A stretch of DNA of 64,000 nucleotides from DATBVX01 sp035263105 (GTDB lineage Bacteria; Pseudomonadota; Gammaproteobacteria; Steroidobacterales; Steroidobacteraceae). Where the stretch lies: contig DATFRO010000048.1 in the NCBI GenBank assembly GCA_035263105.1, positions 1 to 64,000 of the forward strand, in the 5' to 3' direction. Shown piece after piece: positions 1 through 8,364 of this stretch; position 1 is the stretch's first letter; every line of letters starts with the position of its first letter. The position numbers and the translations under genes were made by a program. The notes below the pieces were generated by a model. That model saw only the letters and a program-made list of their open reading frames with translations, ran no database searches and was not told the origin of the DNA.

Positions 1-968
1 GCTTGCCGCGGACTTGCCAGCCGACAGCCCTCCGGGAGTCGTTCGAACAAATAGTCAATCAGGGCCTGGTTGTGATCACGGATCAGCGCCGGACTCGCAT
101 CCAGCACAAACTTCGCAGACGCTTCCATGACGTTGAGGTTGAAGTTGTAGATTGATGCTGCCTCGGCCGAGTCCCAACGGCTCAGCGTCGGCGCGGGATC
201 CGGATCCACAAAGTTTAGGCACGCAAAGCTCTCCACGCCCTGGGATAGCCAGTTGTAGGGTCCTGGCCGAAGCCAGTCCGAGTTTTCCTTCTTGGTCCAC
301 AGGAAGCCCGTCCCCCAGGGACTGAGCAAATACTTGTAGCCCGCGCAGACGATGAAGTCAGCGCCCAGGCTGCGCACGTTCATGGGTATGGCGCCGCAGG
401 ATTGGCTCACGTCCAGAACCAACAAGGTCCCGTTCCTCTTGCATGCCGCGGCAAGCGAGGAGACGTCGAGCATCGAGCCGTCGTCGAAGCGCACGTGACT
501 CACCGAAACCACTCGGGTGCTCGGCGTCAGTGCCGCGACCAGATCATCCGACTGTATGAACTGACCTTGCGGGACTGCGAGCCGCACCTTGATGCCTTCG
601 CGCGCCTCCATCGGCTTCCACGTTGCGTACTGCACCGGAAACTCGCCGCGCGCGAAGATCACCTCATCACCAACAGACCACTTGAGTGCATGGGCTATAG
701 CCGCAAGACCCGCTCCCGCTCCGCTCGTCAGGGCGATCTCATCTGCGCTCGCTCCAATCAGGGTCGCCAACGTCTGGCGCAAACTCGCGGCAACGGAGAA
801 GAAGGACACGTCATCAACGATGTGCGGGCGCATCTTTGCAGCAACGGATAGCTGCACGGCGTTGAGCGCCACACGGGGGATTGCCGCGTGAGCGGCGAAG
901 TTCAAGTAAGTGACATCATCGATCGGAAACCATTCACTCTTCCAGTCAATGGACTGCTTTGGGGTCAT
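1..968 (-). CDS. Class V aminotransferase-family PLP enzyme (3' end outside window)
   Basis: Reads leftwards from an ATG at 968 and is still open at base 1, so about 322 residues are visible and the C-terminus is missing. It is a fold-type I PLP enzyme of the cysteine desulfurase / isopenicillin N epimerase-like group. A small N-terminal entry 'YLNFAAHAAIP' (21-31) leads to the cofactor loop 'TSGAGAGLAA' (81-90). Asp186 in 'VLDVSQSCG' should contact the pyridine nitrogen, and 'CAGYKYLLSPWG' carries the probable Schiff-base Lys212. No signal peptide, so it should be cytoplasmic. It lies 51 bp downstream of the exported creatininase-family gene on the same strand, so the two are probably co-transcribed. 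The substrate cannot be told; desulfurase, epimerase or true aminotransferase activity all remain possible. Confidence 0.85.
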   Translation of the reverse strand, partial: MTPKQSIDWKSEWFPIDDVTYLNFAAHAAIPRVALNAVQLSVAAKMRPHIVDDVSFFSVAASLRQTLATLIGASADEIALTSGAGAGLAAIAHALKWSVGDEVIFARGEFPVQYATWKPMEAREGIKVRLAVPQGQFIQSDDLVAALTPSTRVVSVSHVRFDDGSMLDVSSLAAACKRNGTLLVLDVSQSCGAIPMNVRSLGADFIVCAGYKYLLSPWGTGFLWTKKENSDWLRPGPYNWLSQGVESFACLNFVDPDPAPTLSRWDSAEAASIYNFNLNVMEASAKFVLDASPALIRDHNQALIDYLFERLPEGCRLASPRQ

Positions 969-1019
969 ATTCCGCTCAGTGCGCTCGGGGACCGGGGATA
1001 GCCTGCCGATGGGGTTGAA

Positions 1020-1874
1020 TCATTCGCTCGGCAGGAGGCTGCGAATCTGCCTGACCGCGTAATCGACCTTCATGTCGAAGGCGCGCTTCCCCAGCTTCTT
1101 CGTTGAGCGGCGTGCGTCACCCAGGATTCCGTTTTGTGGACTGTGCGGCCCGAACTGCGCCTTACCATCGACGACAGAATCTCCGACTGCAGAGGAGACC
1201 AGGTCTCTGCGCACCCATGTGTTGTCCCGGTCGAGATACAGCAACTCCGAAGTGTCGAAGATGTAACCGTGGAGGCCGATCGGATAGCCGTGCTGCTCCA
1301 GGTACTGATCGAACGCATCGTTGGCTGGCCTGTAGACCTGGTCACAGTAGAACACGCGAGCGCCTCCGCTCAGCGCGCCGTCGAGCTTCTTGGCGACTTC
1401 CTCGTAGACTTGCGGCTGGCCGCCGCCGTGGTCGCCCATGATAAAAATGTTGCGAAAGCCGTTGAGGGCCGCTTGCTGCGCAATGCGCTCGAGCATGGCT
1501 GCGAGCAGCTCGTTCGTGATCCCGATGGTGCCAGGAATCGATTCTGCGTCGTTCGGCGTGTAGGGCAGCACGGGCAGGAAGATCGCATTGCCGAGTTTTC
1601 TCGCGATCGCCTCGGCCGTCGCATGTGCTATGACGTTATGGCCGCCGTTCGCATTCTGCGGGCCTCGTTGCTCGACACCGCCGGTGTAGATGAGCGCCGT
1701 CGTCTTCCCCGCCGCAATCGCGCACTTTACTTCCACCCAGGTCATCTTCTCGAATTCCACCTGCTCGGTCTGCGGGCACGGCGTGGCCTGCGCAGATCCC
1801 GTACCCACGATCAGAGAGGCCGTGCCGCCGACGATCAACATCAGCAAAGAATGCGAAACCGAGCCAATGCGCAT
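1020..1874 (-). CDS. Exported creatininase-family amidohydrolase
   Basis: About 284 residues from an ATG at 1874 with GGGGAG seven bases upstream. The frame is open further upstream to 1979, but the shorter start gives a clean signal peptide (about 1-30, ending ...GTGSAQA), so the protein is probably periplasmic. The creatininase fold is recognised by 'TGGVEQRGPQ' (about 64-73), 'NGGHNVIAH' (76-84) and 'MGDHGGGQ' (146-153). In classical creatininases the first motif is E-x-H-G-P and ends in an Asp ligand. Here Arg stands for the His and His79 for the Asp, a pattern that fits an exported subgroup with 'GGTEQxGP..GKHN' type motifs. Creatinine itself is therefore an unlikely substrate; a C-N amide bond hydrolase is the most that can be said. 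It is divergent from a LysR gene and upstream of an aminotransferase. Confidence 0.8.
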   Translation of the reverse strand: MRIGSVSHSLLMLIVGGTASLIVGTGSAQATPCPQTEQVEFEKMTWVEVKCAIAAGKTTALIYTGGVEQRGPQNANGGHNVIAHATAEAIARKLGNAIFLPVLPYTPNDAESIPGTIGITNELLAAMLERIAQQAALNGFRNIFIMGDHGGGQPQVYEEVAKKLDGALSGGARVFYCDQVYRPANDAFDQYLEQHGYPIGLHGYIFDTSELLYLDRDNTWVRRDLVSSAVGDSVVDGKAQFGPHSPQNGILGDARRSTKKLGKRAFDMKVDYAVRQIRSLLPSE

Positions 1875-2020
1875 TTCACTCCCCGCTTTCCGCCACAACA
1901 TGAGTTCCGTAGTAGTCTGGTGCCCGATGAGTAATTCCACAACTTCATTATTCTCACGATTATAATTCCGTTGACGCATGTTTACGGTGGCTCGTCGGGA
2001 GCAGGTTTCAGGAGACTTCC
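1875..2020. promoter_or_regulatory. Divergent promoter region between creatininase-family and LysR genes
   Basis: This 146-bp gap separates divergent genes and is clearly AT-richer than its surroundings around 1940-1970. It contains the self-complementary octamer ATTATAAT at 1959-1966, which gives a TATAAT-like -10 on both strands. Convincing -35 boxes are not seen. Auto- and cross-regulation by the adjacent LysR protein is the usual arrangement and is inferred here. Confidence 0.35.
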
Positions 2021-2977
2021 ATGCTCGAAGATTTACGCGCCCTGGTGGAGTTCGCCCACGCCGGGTCCATCGCCGGTGCAGCCGATCGTCTATTCCGGAC
2101 GCCCTCTGCGATTACGCGGCAAGTGCAGCGGCTGGAAGCTGCATTGGGTGCCGAGTTGCTCGACCGCTCGGTAAAGCCTCCGCGTCTGAACGCCCTTGGA
2201 TCGAGGGTGCTCGAACAAGCGCGAGATCTGCTGCAGCGGACCGAGGCGCTGAAGTCTCTTACGTCGAGCGACGCCGAACCTGACGGCCTCTTGCGCATCG
2301 GGCTCTCGCATGCCCTGGCCGAGGGGACACTAGTCGAACCTATTCAGGCGCTGAGCGAGAAATACCCCAAGGTCCGACTGCGGCTGTCGAGCGAACTGAC
2401 GTCCGAACTGATCAACCGGCTGCTCGCGGGTGAACTCGACGTTGCTGCCGTGCTGTTACCGGAAGGGAGAACCGCGCCTGCCCCTCTCCTGACGAATATC
2501 ATCGCTACCGACCGCATGGAGATCGTTCAAGGCGCGACAGGCAACGTTGACGCTGATTGGAAAAGTTTGGGCCGAACACCCTGGGTGCTCAATCCACCCG
2601 GGTGCTTTCTTCGGGCGAGCCTCATCGATCGGATGGAGCGTGCCGGCTTCACCCCGATGATCGGGGCTGAAATCCACAACATGCATATGCAGCTGGCGTT
2701 CGTTCAGTCCGGTTACGGTGTCGGACTACTACCCGCTCGCTTCATTGCCAGGAATCGTGCCTTCAATCCCGTGAAAGTCCTGCGTCCCCCGTCATTTGAC
2801 CTGCGCCGATCCGTCGCGTTAGTCCGGGTTGGGCAGCTCGGCGCCCTGGGGAAGGCCGTCGAACTGTTGGCACATGGGTTTCGGCAATTGTTTGAGGCAG
2901 CCGAAACCCCGAAGCCCGTGACGAGGCACCGCAGAGGTGTGCCTGCGAACCGGCGGGCGGCACGACCGCCCAGGTAG
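2021..2977 (+). CDS. LysR-family transcriptional regulator
   Basis: A 318-residue LysR protein, normal length for the family. The N-terminal winged HTH (about 1-60) has the usual pattern 'FAHAGSIAGAADRLFRTPSAI' split around the recognition helix, followed by 'LEAALGAELLDR'. A linker helix and a periplasmic-binding-protein-like effector domain (about 90-290) follow. The start ATG at 2021 is preceded by GGAGACTTCC, a good ribosome site. The last 25 or so residues are Arg/Pro-rich and probably disordered. It is divergent from the creatininase-family/aminotransferase pair, which is its most likely target. Confidence 0.9.
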   Translation: MLEDLRALVEFAHAGSIAGAADRLFRTPSAITRQVQRLEAALGAELLDRSVKPPRLNALGSRVLEQARDLLQRTEALKSLTSSDAEPDGLLRIGLSHALAEGTLVEPIQALSEKYPKVRLRLSSELTSELINRLLAGELDVAAVLLPEGRTAPAPLLTNIIATDRMEIVQGATGNVDADWKSLGRTPWVLNPPGCFLRASLIDRMERAGFTPMIGAEIHNMHMQLAFVQSGYGVGLLPARFIARNRAFNPVKVLRPPSFDLRRSVALVRVGQLGALGKAVELLAHGFRQLFEAAETPKPVTRHRRGVPANRRAARPPR

Positions 2978-3054
2978 TCGTTTCCTGATCGAGATCGTCT
3001 GCGACCCAACGCCCGCCAGCCGGCGCGCAATCCGTCCGTGGCATCCTTGCATCA

Positions 3055-4752
3055 ATGTTGACGTTTAGAACCCGCGGGCGCGCGTCGTGGCTCGGAGCGA
3101 TTGCCGCTACATTGTTCGTAAGCGTGGCCGCGCTGTTGCTGAGACCCAAGCTCGAGGAGGCGGTGCGTGCGCGGATCGAGTCCGCGGCCGTGCGCCATGG
3201 CGTGGTTGCCCGAGTCGGCTTGGTACACGTCGGCGTCTGGCCGTTGCTGCGACTGGAGGCACTTGATCTCGATCTCGGTCACGGAGTCCGATTTCATGCC
3301 GACATGATCGCGGCCACGTGGTTCGGCCGCATGCGACTCGCAGTTCGCGCCGCCGCTCTCACGGGCCCAGCAGGAGTCAGGATCAGCTCGCCGACCACCG
3401 CCTGGGACATGGCGGGTATATTCGGGGAGGACTTCCGGCTCACGCTGGTGGAGCCACAGGCCGGCCTGTCAGTCCGCAAGTTGGCGGATCCGGCGGGCAG
3501 CGCGTGGAACGTCCAGGCACGTGAACTCGACGTCGGCCATCTGCTCAACGTGCGGCGCGAGGGCCACCCGCTGCTCGATGGTGGTATCGCGGACGGCCAG
3601 GTGGATGTTCGGGCCACTACTGATGCGCTCCGCTTCCACGTGGACATGCGCGCGCGCGGCACGCGCTTGGCGGCACTGGCGGACAACGCCGCCGACGAAC
3701 CGCAGCTCGGCTATCCGACGGACGTGACTATACGATTCGATGGCGTCTGGCGGCGGGCCGGGGGCGCGATCGAGATCCCCGAGGCGCACGTGACGGTGGC
3801 CGGTGCGGACGTGTCCGGCTCGGTCGCGCTGCGAGATCTCGACACCGATCCCGTTGTCGATCTCGCGCTCGGCGTGCGGCGGCTTGACTTCGCGCAGCTG
3901 CTGGGCACATCCGGACTCGCGGTGCCCGAAAACCTGGAAATGACGCCCGGCGGCGGCACTGACCTTGGCTCGGCCACGATCGAGTTGCGGGTATACGGAC
4001 GCCCCGCGAATCCTGCCTCGCTCTCGGTGAGCCAGAAGATCGACTTCAGGCCGCCACGCGAGATGCCGCCCGCGATCAGGCGCCTGCGCGGTGAATTCAT
4101 CTACAGCGCCGATGACGGCCCCGGACCGCATCGCCCCATCGATGTGTCGCCCGCATCCCCCGACTTCATCGCCCTGCGCGACGTTCCGCCGCTGTTCGTG
4201 CGCACTCTGCTGCTTGCCGAAGACGCCGGCTTCTACGGACATCGCGGCATCGACCTGCGCGAGCTACCCGCCGCCCTGCTCACCAACTGGTCGCGCGGCG
4301 GCGCCGCACGCGGCGCGTCGACAATCACCCAACAGTTGGCCAAAAACCTGTTCCTGTCTCGTGACAAGCAGCTCGGACGCAAGCTTCAGGAACTGGCGAT
4401 TACCTTCCTGCTCGAGTCGGCGCTCGGCAAGGATCGCATCCTCGAGATTTATCTGAACATCATCGAATGGGGACCGAACCTACATGGCCTGCGGCCCGCG
4501 GCCCGCAGATATTTCGGTCGCGAACCGCTAGCGCTGACGCCGGCCGAGATGGCCTTCCTGGTCGCGATCATCCCCGGGCCAATCAAGTACCAGAGTTCAT
4601 TCGCGCACGGCGCGCCGGGGCCTGGGTTACGCTCGCTGATCGCCGAACTGCTGGCGAAGCTACGGTCGGTGGATGCGATCGGCGAGGAGGAATATCGGCG
4701 AGCGCTCGCCGAACCCATCGTCATCGCCGGCAACAGGCCGCCTGAATTCTGA
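3055..4752 (+). CDS. Membrane-anchored monofunctional peptidoglycan glycosyltransferase (GT51) with long N-terminal domain
   Basis: 565 residues. One N-terminal membrane segment (about 11-30) is followed by some 330 residues of beta-rich AsmA/DUF3971-like sequence and then a GT51 glycosyltransferase domain (about 360-540). All GT51 motifs are present: 'EDAGFYGHRGID' from Glu389 (catalytic Glu), 'GASTITQQLAKN' from 420, 'RKLQELAITFLLE', and 'KDRILEIYLNIIEWG' from 459. There is no transpeptidase domain, so it should polymerise lipid II into glycan strands on the periplasmic side without cross-linking. Typical monofunctional MtgA is about 240 residues, so the N-terminal half is extra. It stands alone between two LysR genes. 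Confidence in the GT51 domain is high; the role of the N-terminal domain is unknown. Confidence 0.85.
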   Translation: MLTFRTRGRASWLGAIAATLFVSVAALLLRPKLEEAVRARIESAAVRHGVVARVGLVHVGVWPLLRLEALDLDLGHGVRFHADMIAATWFGRMRLAVRAAALTGPAGVRISSPTTAWDMAGIFGEDFRLTLVEPQAGLSVRKLADPAGSAWNVQARELDVGHLLNVRREGHPLLDGGIADGQVDVRATTDALRFHVDMRARGTRLAALADNAADEPQLGYPTDVTIRFDGVWRRAGGAIEIPEAHVTVAGADVSGSVALRDLDTDPVVDLALGVRRLDFAQLLGTSGLAVPENLEMTPGGGTDLGSATIELRVYGRPANPASLSVSQKIDFRPPREMPPAIRRLRGEFIYSADDGPGPHRPIDVSPASPDFIALRDVPPLFVRTLLLAEDAGFYGHRGIDLRELPAALLTNWSRGGAARGASTITQQLAKNLFLSRDKQLGRKLQELAITFLLESALGKDRILEIYLNIIEWGPNLHGLRPAARRYFGREPLALTPAEMAFLVAIIPGPIKYQSSFAHGAPGPGLRSLIAELLAKLRSVDAIGEEEYRRALAEPIVIAGNRPPEF

Positions 4753-4874
4753 TTAGGCAATGAGCCGCGAACGACTTCGCCGGGCGTGTTTCCATCTTGT
4801 TTCCACGTGAGCGTCGCAGGTAGGCAGGACAGATTCGGCGCAGCACGGCGTCCGCGCTAGACTCTGATATCGAC

Positions 4875-5792
4875 ATGAGAGATATCAGACGCATCGACCT
4901 CAACCTGCTGGTAGCGCTCGACGCCTTGCTCGAAGAGCAGAGCGTGACGCGCGCGGCCAAGCGACTCGCGCTCACGCAGCCCACGGTCAGCGCCATGCTC
5001 GCGCGCCTGCGCAAGATCTTCAGCGACCCGCTGTTCGTGCGCAGCCAGCGCGGAATCCTGCCGACGCCGCGCGCCGTGGCGCTCGCGCCGACGCTCAAAC
5101 AATGGCTGGCTGAAGCGCACGCCCTGGTCGCGAACGAGCGTTTCGAGCCTGCGACCGCGGAGTTCACGGCGTCACTCACCGCCAACGACTATATCCAGTC
5201 GGCCCTGATCGTGCCCTTCATCGAGCGGCTCCGCCGTGAAGCTCCGAATGCCCGCCTGGCGGTGCGGTCCGCGCAACTTGCCGACGTGGCTGCGAAGCTC
5301 GCGAGCGGCGATCTCGATCTGTGCGTCACCACGACTCCGGAGATCCCGTCGTCGGACCTGCCGTCGCGGCTGCTGTACGAGGAACGCTACGTGTGTGTGG
5401 TGCGCAGCGAACACCCACTGAAATCAAGGACCGCGGTCTCGCTCGAGCAGTTCTGCCGCTATCCTCACGTCATGGTCTCGCCTGCGGAAGGTGGGTTCGT
5501 GGGGCCGACCGATCGCGCGCTCGCGCAGATCGGCCGCAAGCGACGCGTCGTACTGTCGGCGCCGGGGTTCCTGATCCTGCCGGAAATCCTGAAGGCGGAC
5601 GATCTCATCGCTGTCGTGCCCGAGCGCATGCTCCGCGGCCGGATGGCGGGTCTGCGCTCGTTCGCGCCGCCGGTGGCCGTCCCCGGATTCGGCGTGTTCC
5701 TGCTGTGGCACCAGCGATTGCACAAGGACCCGGCGCATCGCTGGGTGCGCGAGCTCCTCGCCGCAACCGCGCAGGGACTGCGGACCGCGTAG
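4875..5792 (+). CDS. LysR-family transcriptional regulator (NodD/LinR-like subgroup)
   Basis: 305 residues beginning 'MRDIRRIDLNLLVALDALLEE', the opening typical of the NodD/NahR/LinR branch of LysR proteins. The winged HTH covers about 8-65 ('SVTRAAKRLALTQPTVSAML', then 'LRKIFSDPLFVR'). An effector-binding domain runs from about 95 to the end. It precedes an SDR-fold gene on the same strand by 131 bp; the gap would hold the promoter of that cluster, which is the plausible regulon. Members of this branch often respond to aromatic or hydrophobic ligands, but nothing here identifies the inducer. Confidence 0.9.
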   Translation: MRDIRRIDLNLLVALDALLEEQSVTRAAKRLALTQPTVSAMLARLRKIFSDPLFVRSQRGILPTPRAVALAPTLKQWLAEAHALVANERFEPATAEFTASLTANDYIQSALIVPFIERLRREAPNARLAVRSAQLADVAAKLASGDLDLCVTTTPEIPSSDLPSRLLYEERYVCVVRSEHPLKSRTAVSLEQFCRYPHVMVSPAEGGFVGPTDRALAQIGRKRRVVLSAPGFLILPEILKADDLIAVVPERMLRGRMAGLRSFAPPVAVPGFGVFLLWHQRLHKDPAHRWVRELLAATAQGLRTA

Positions 5793-5923
5793 CCGCGCAT
5801 CAATCGGCGCTCGCCTGATATCGACGGCGTCGATAACACACGAAAAGAAATGCGATTGGGCACCGCCCGCGGTGTGCCGCATGCTGCCTGCCATCTACGA
5901 ACCAGCCTGGAAGGAATTCTGCG

Positions 5924-6664
5924 GTGAGCGCAAGCAGCAAGACGGCATTGATCACTGGCTCTTCGAGCGGCATCGGCTTCGAAGTGGCGCGAGGTTTTCT
6001 CGGCGGCGGATGGAACGTGGTGCTCAACGGCCGCAACGAAGCGCGGTTGAAGGACGCCGCGAAGCGCCTCGAGAATGCCGCGGCCGTCGCGACGATCGCA
6101 GGCAGCACATCCGATCCTTCCACCGGCGAGGCAATGGTGCGCGTCGCCCGGGAACGTTTCGGCAGCGTCGACGTGCTCGTCAACAATGCCGGGGAATTCG
6201 CCTTCAAGCCGTTCCTCGACGTCACCGAGACGGATCTCGAACACTACTGGTCGGTCAATCTGAAGGGTACATACCTGACCACGCAGGCCGCGGTGCGCGG
6301 CATGGTCGAGCTCGGCCGCGGCGGCAGCATCGTCAATGTCGGCACGGTCCTCGTCGATCACGCCATGAGCTGGGTGCAGGCCTCGGCGCCGCTGATCTCC
6401 AAGGGCGGCGTTCGTGCGCTGACGATCGCGCTCGCGGCGGAGCTCGCTCCGCAGGGCATTCGGGTCAATGCCGTCGCACCGGGTTTCACTCGCACGCCGC
6501 TCCTCGATGGAGCCCCACCTGAGCCGCTCGCAGCCGCCGCAATGCTGGGGCGCATGGGCGACGTGCGGGAAATTTCCGCCGCCGTTCGCTACCTGGCGGA
6601 GTCCGGTTTCATCACGGGCCACGTTCTGAACGTGGATGGCGGCTTCGTGGCCGGCCGACGCTGA
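5924..6664 (+). CDS. Short-chain dehydrogenase/reductase-fold protein lacking catalytic Ser and Tyr
   Basis: 246 residues from a GTG at 5924 with AAGGAA seven bases before it. The Rossmann nucleotide-binding pattern is intact: 'TGSSSGIG' at 11-18, 'NNAG' at 87-90, and the C-terminal 'PGFTRTPL'. Asn112 and Lys160 of the usual N-S-Y-K tetrad are kept. The Tyr four residues before the Lys is Pro156 ('QASAPLISKGG'), and the position 13 residues earlier, normally Ser, is Leu143. It should bind NAD(P) but probably cannot do standard SDR catalysis; the change is clear in the DNA and there is no frameshift. It is followed 23 bp later by a RidA-like gene and then a nitronate monooxygenase-like gene, apparently one operon. 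Confidence 0.85.
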   Translation: MSASSKTALITGSSSGIGFEVARGFLGGGWNVVLNGRNEARLKDAAKRLENAAAVATIAGSTSDPSTGEAMVRVARERFGSVDVLVNNAGEFAFKPFLDVTETDLEHYWSVNLKGTYLTTQAAVRGMVELGRGGSIVNVGTVLVDHAMSWVQASAPLISKGGVRALTIALAAELAPQGIRVNAVAPGFTRTPLLDGAPPEPLAAAAMLGRMGDVREISAAVRYLAESGFITGHVLNVDGGFVAGRR

Positions 6665-6687
6665 CGCGCCGGCCGGAAGAGTGCGAC

Positions 6688-7152
6688 GTGAGCGTCGAAG
6701 ATCGTCTGGCAAGACTCGGACTGCAGCTGCCGGTGCCGCCCCGGCCCGCGGGCAGCTACCGCCCAGCGCTGCTCGCCTCTGGATTCTTGTTCATTTCCGG
6801 CCAGCTGCCACTCAGCAACGGCGAGCTCAGGTACCGGGGCAGAGTGGGCGCCGAGTTGAGCGAAGCCGAAGGCGGCGAAGCCGCGCGCTTGGCCGCCCTC
6901 AACGTGCTCGCGCAGATCAAGGCGGCGCTGTCGGGTTTTGACCGGCTTGTGTCATTGGTGCGAGTGGACGGACACGTGAGCAGCGCGCCCGGCTGGACCG
7001 ATCAACCACGTGTGCTGGATTTCGCCTCGGAACTCTTCCGGCAAGCGCTCGCGGAAAAGGGCGCTCATGCGCGCGCCGCTTTCGCATCGCCTCAGTTGCC
7101 ACTCAATGCGTCGATCGAGCTCGTAGTGACTGCCAGCGTGGCGGAGCCGTGA
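6688..7152 (+). CDS. RidA/YjgF-family protein
   Basis: 154 residues from a GTG at 6688 with GGAAGA upstream. The YjgF/YER057c/UK114 fold is shown by 'LLASGFLFISGQLP' near 30-43, 'AALNVLAQIKAAL', 'LVRVDGHVSSAPGW' and the C-terminal 'ASIELVVTASV'. The opening 'RLARLGLQLPVPPRPAGSY' marks the longer subgroup of about 150 residues. Classical RidA hydrolyses reactive enamine/imine intermediates from PLP enzymes; its key Arg near the C-terminal 'NAPVEIEA' segment is not evident here ('NASIELVV'), so deaminase activity is doubtful. It sits between the SDR-fold and flavoprotein genes and is probably co-transcribed with both. Confidence 0.85.
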   Translation: MSVEDRLARLGLQLPVPPRPAGSYRPALLASGFLFISGQLPLSNGELRYRGRVGAELSEAEGGEAARLAALNVLAQIKAALSGFDRLVSLVRVDGHVSSAPGWTDQPRVLDFASELFRQALAEKGAHARAAFASPQLPLNASIELVVTASVAEP

Positions 7153-7215
7153 ATTGAAATTGCCTGCGGCGCGCGTCCTGAAGAGAATCACAACGTGCAG
7201 CCGCAGGAGACGAAG

Positions 7216-8298
7216 ATGTGGAGAAATACGGAGTTTTCACGGCGTCTTGGACTGGCGGCCCCGATCATCCAGGGACCATTCGGCAACGGGATGTCCACCG
7301 TGGATCTCGTCGTTGCGGTGGCCGAGGCCGGCGCGCTCGGCTCCTTTGGCGTGCATCACCTGGCCGCTGACGCCATTCGTGATGTCGGTGCGCAGATTCG
7401 TTCGCGCACACAGCGACCGTTTGCGCTGAATCTCTGGATTCCGCTCGGCGACGCCGACGATCCACAGATGACCGACCGGCAGTTCGTCACGTACCGGGAG
7501 CTGCTGCGTCCGTATTTCGAGGAACTTCGCGTCCCGCTCCCAAGCCGCCCCGAACGTTTTGCGCCCCGCTACGCGGAGCAGCTCGAAGCGGTTCTCGAGG
7601 TACGGCCGGCAGTCTTCAGCTTTGTGTTCGGCGTGCCTTCGCACGACGTGATCGAACGATGTCGGAGCGCTGGGATCGCCACGCTGGGTACGGCGACGAC
7701 CCCGTCCGAAGCGAAGCTGCTCGAGACATCGGGTGTGGACATGATCGTGGCGACGGGATTTGAAGCGGGAGGTCATCGCGCGTCCTTTCTGAAGCCCGCG
7801 GAGGAATGCCTGACGGGCACGCTCGCGCTGGTGCCGCAGGTCGTCGATGCGGTCCGCGTTCCGGTGATTGCCGCCGGCGGAATTGCCGATGGGCGCGGTA
7901 TCGCGGCGGCTTTGATGCTCGGCGCGCAAGGTGTGCAGATCGGCACAGCCTTCCTGGCGTGCGATGAGTCGGCCGCGGATTCACTGTATCGAGAGAGACT
8001 GCTCAACAGTGAACCGACTCAGACTGCTCTTACCAAGTCATTCACGGGCCGCCTGGCGCGCGGCCTGCGCAATCAGTTCATGGACGACATGGCGCGCCAC
8101 GAGAGTGCGCTCGCGCCCTATCCGGTTCAGAGGTGGTTGACTGCGCATCTCAAGAGCGCGGCGTCGAAGGCGGGCCGAAGCGACCTGGTGGCGATGTGGT
8201 CAGGTCAGTCTGCACCCTTGTTGCGTCACCGTAAGGCGAGCCAACTGGTTGAGGCCCTCATCACACAAACAACCGCAGCCGTCGCACGATTCAGCTGA
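7216..8298 (+). CDS. Nitronate monooxygenase / 2-nitropropane dioxygenase-like FMN protein
   Basis: About 360 residues. I choose the ATG at 7216 because AGGAG lies seven bases upstream; an in-frame GTG at 7195 has no such site. The TIM-barrel FMN fold is indicated by 'GLAAPIIQGPFGNGMS' near the N-terminus, 'EAGGH' at about 183-187 with the His that acts in nitronate oxidation, then 'VPVIAAGGIADGRGIAAAL' and 'GAQGVQIGTAFLACDE' for FMN phosphate binding. It is the last gene of the LysR-SDR-RidA group and ends 66 bp from a convergent PEP-CTERM gene. An enoyl-reductase (FabK-like) or related flavin oxidase function is an alternative. Confidence 0.85.
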   Translation: MWRNTEFSRRLGLAAPIIQGPFGNGMSTVDLVVAVAEAGALGSFGVHHLAADAIRDVGAQIRSRTQRPFALNLWIPLGDADDPQMTDRQFVTYRELLRPYFEELRVPLPSRPERFAPRYAEQLEAVLEVRPAVFSFVFGVPSHDVIERCRSAGIATLGTATTPSEAKLLETSGVDMIVATGFEAGGHRASFLKPAEECLTGTLALVPQVVDAVRVPVIAAGGIADGRGIAAALMLGAQGVQIGTAFLACDESAADSLYRERLLNSEPTQTALTKSFTGRLARGLRNQFMDDMARHESALAPYPVQRWLTAHLKSAASKAGRSDLVAMWSGQSAPLLRHRKASQLVEALITQTTAAVARFS

Positions 8299-8364
8299 CG
8301 TCGGGATGAACCGGCCCAGTCCGGTCACGGCGTGACGGCGTCAGCGGACAGTGCGTCCAGTCAG

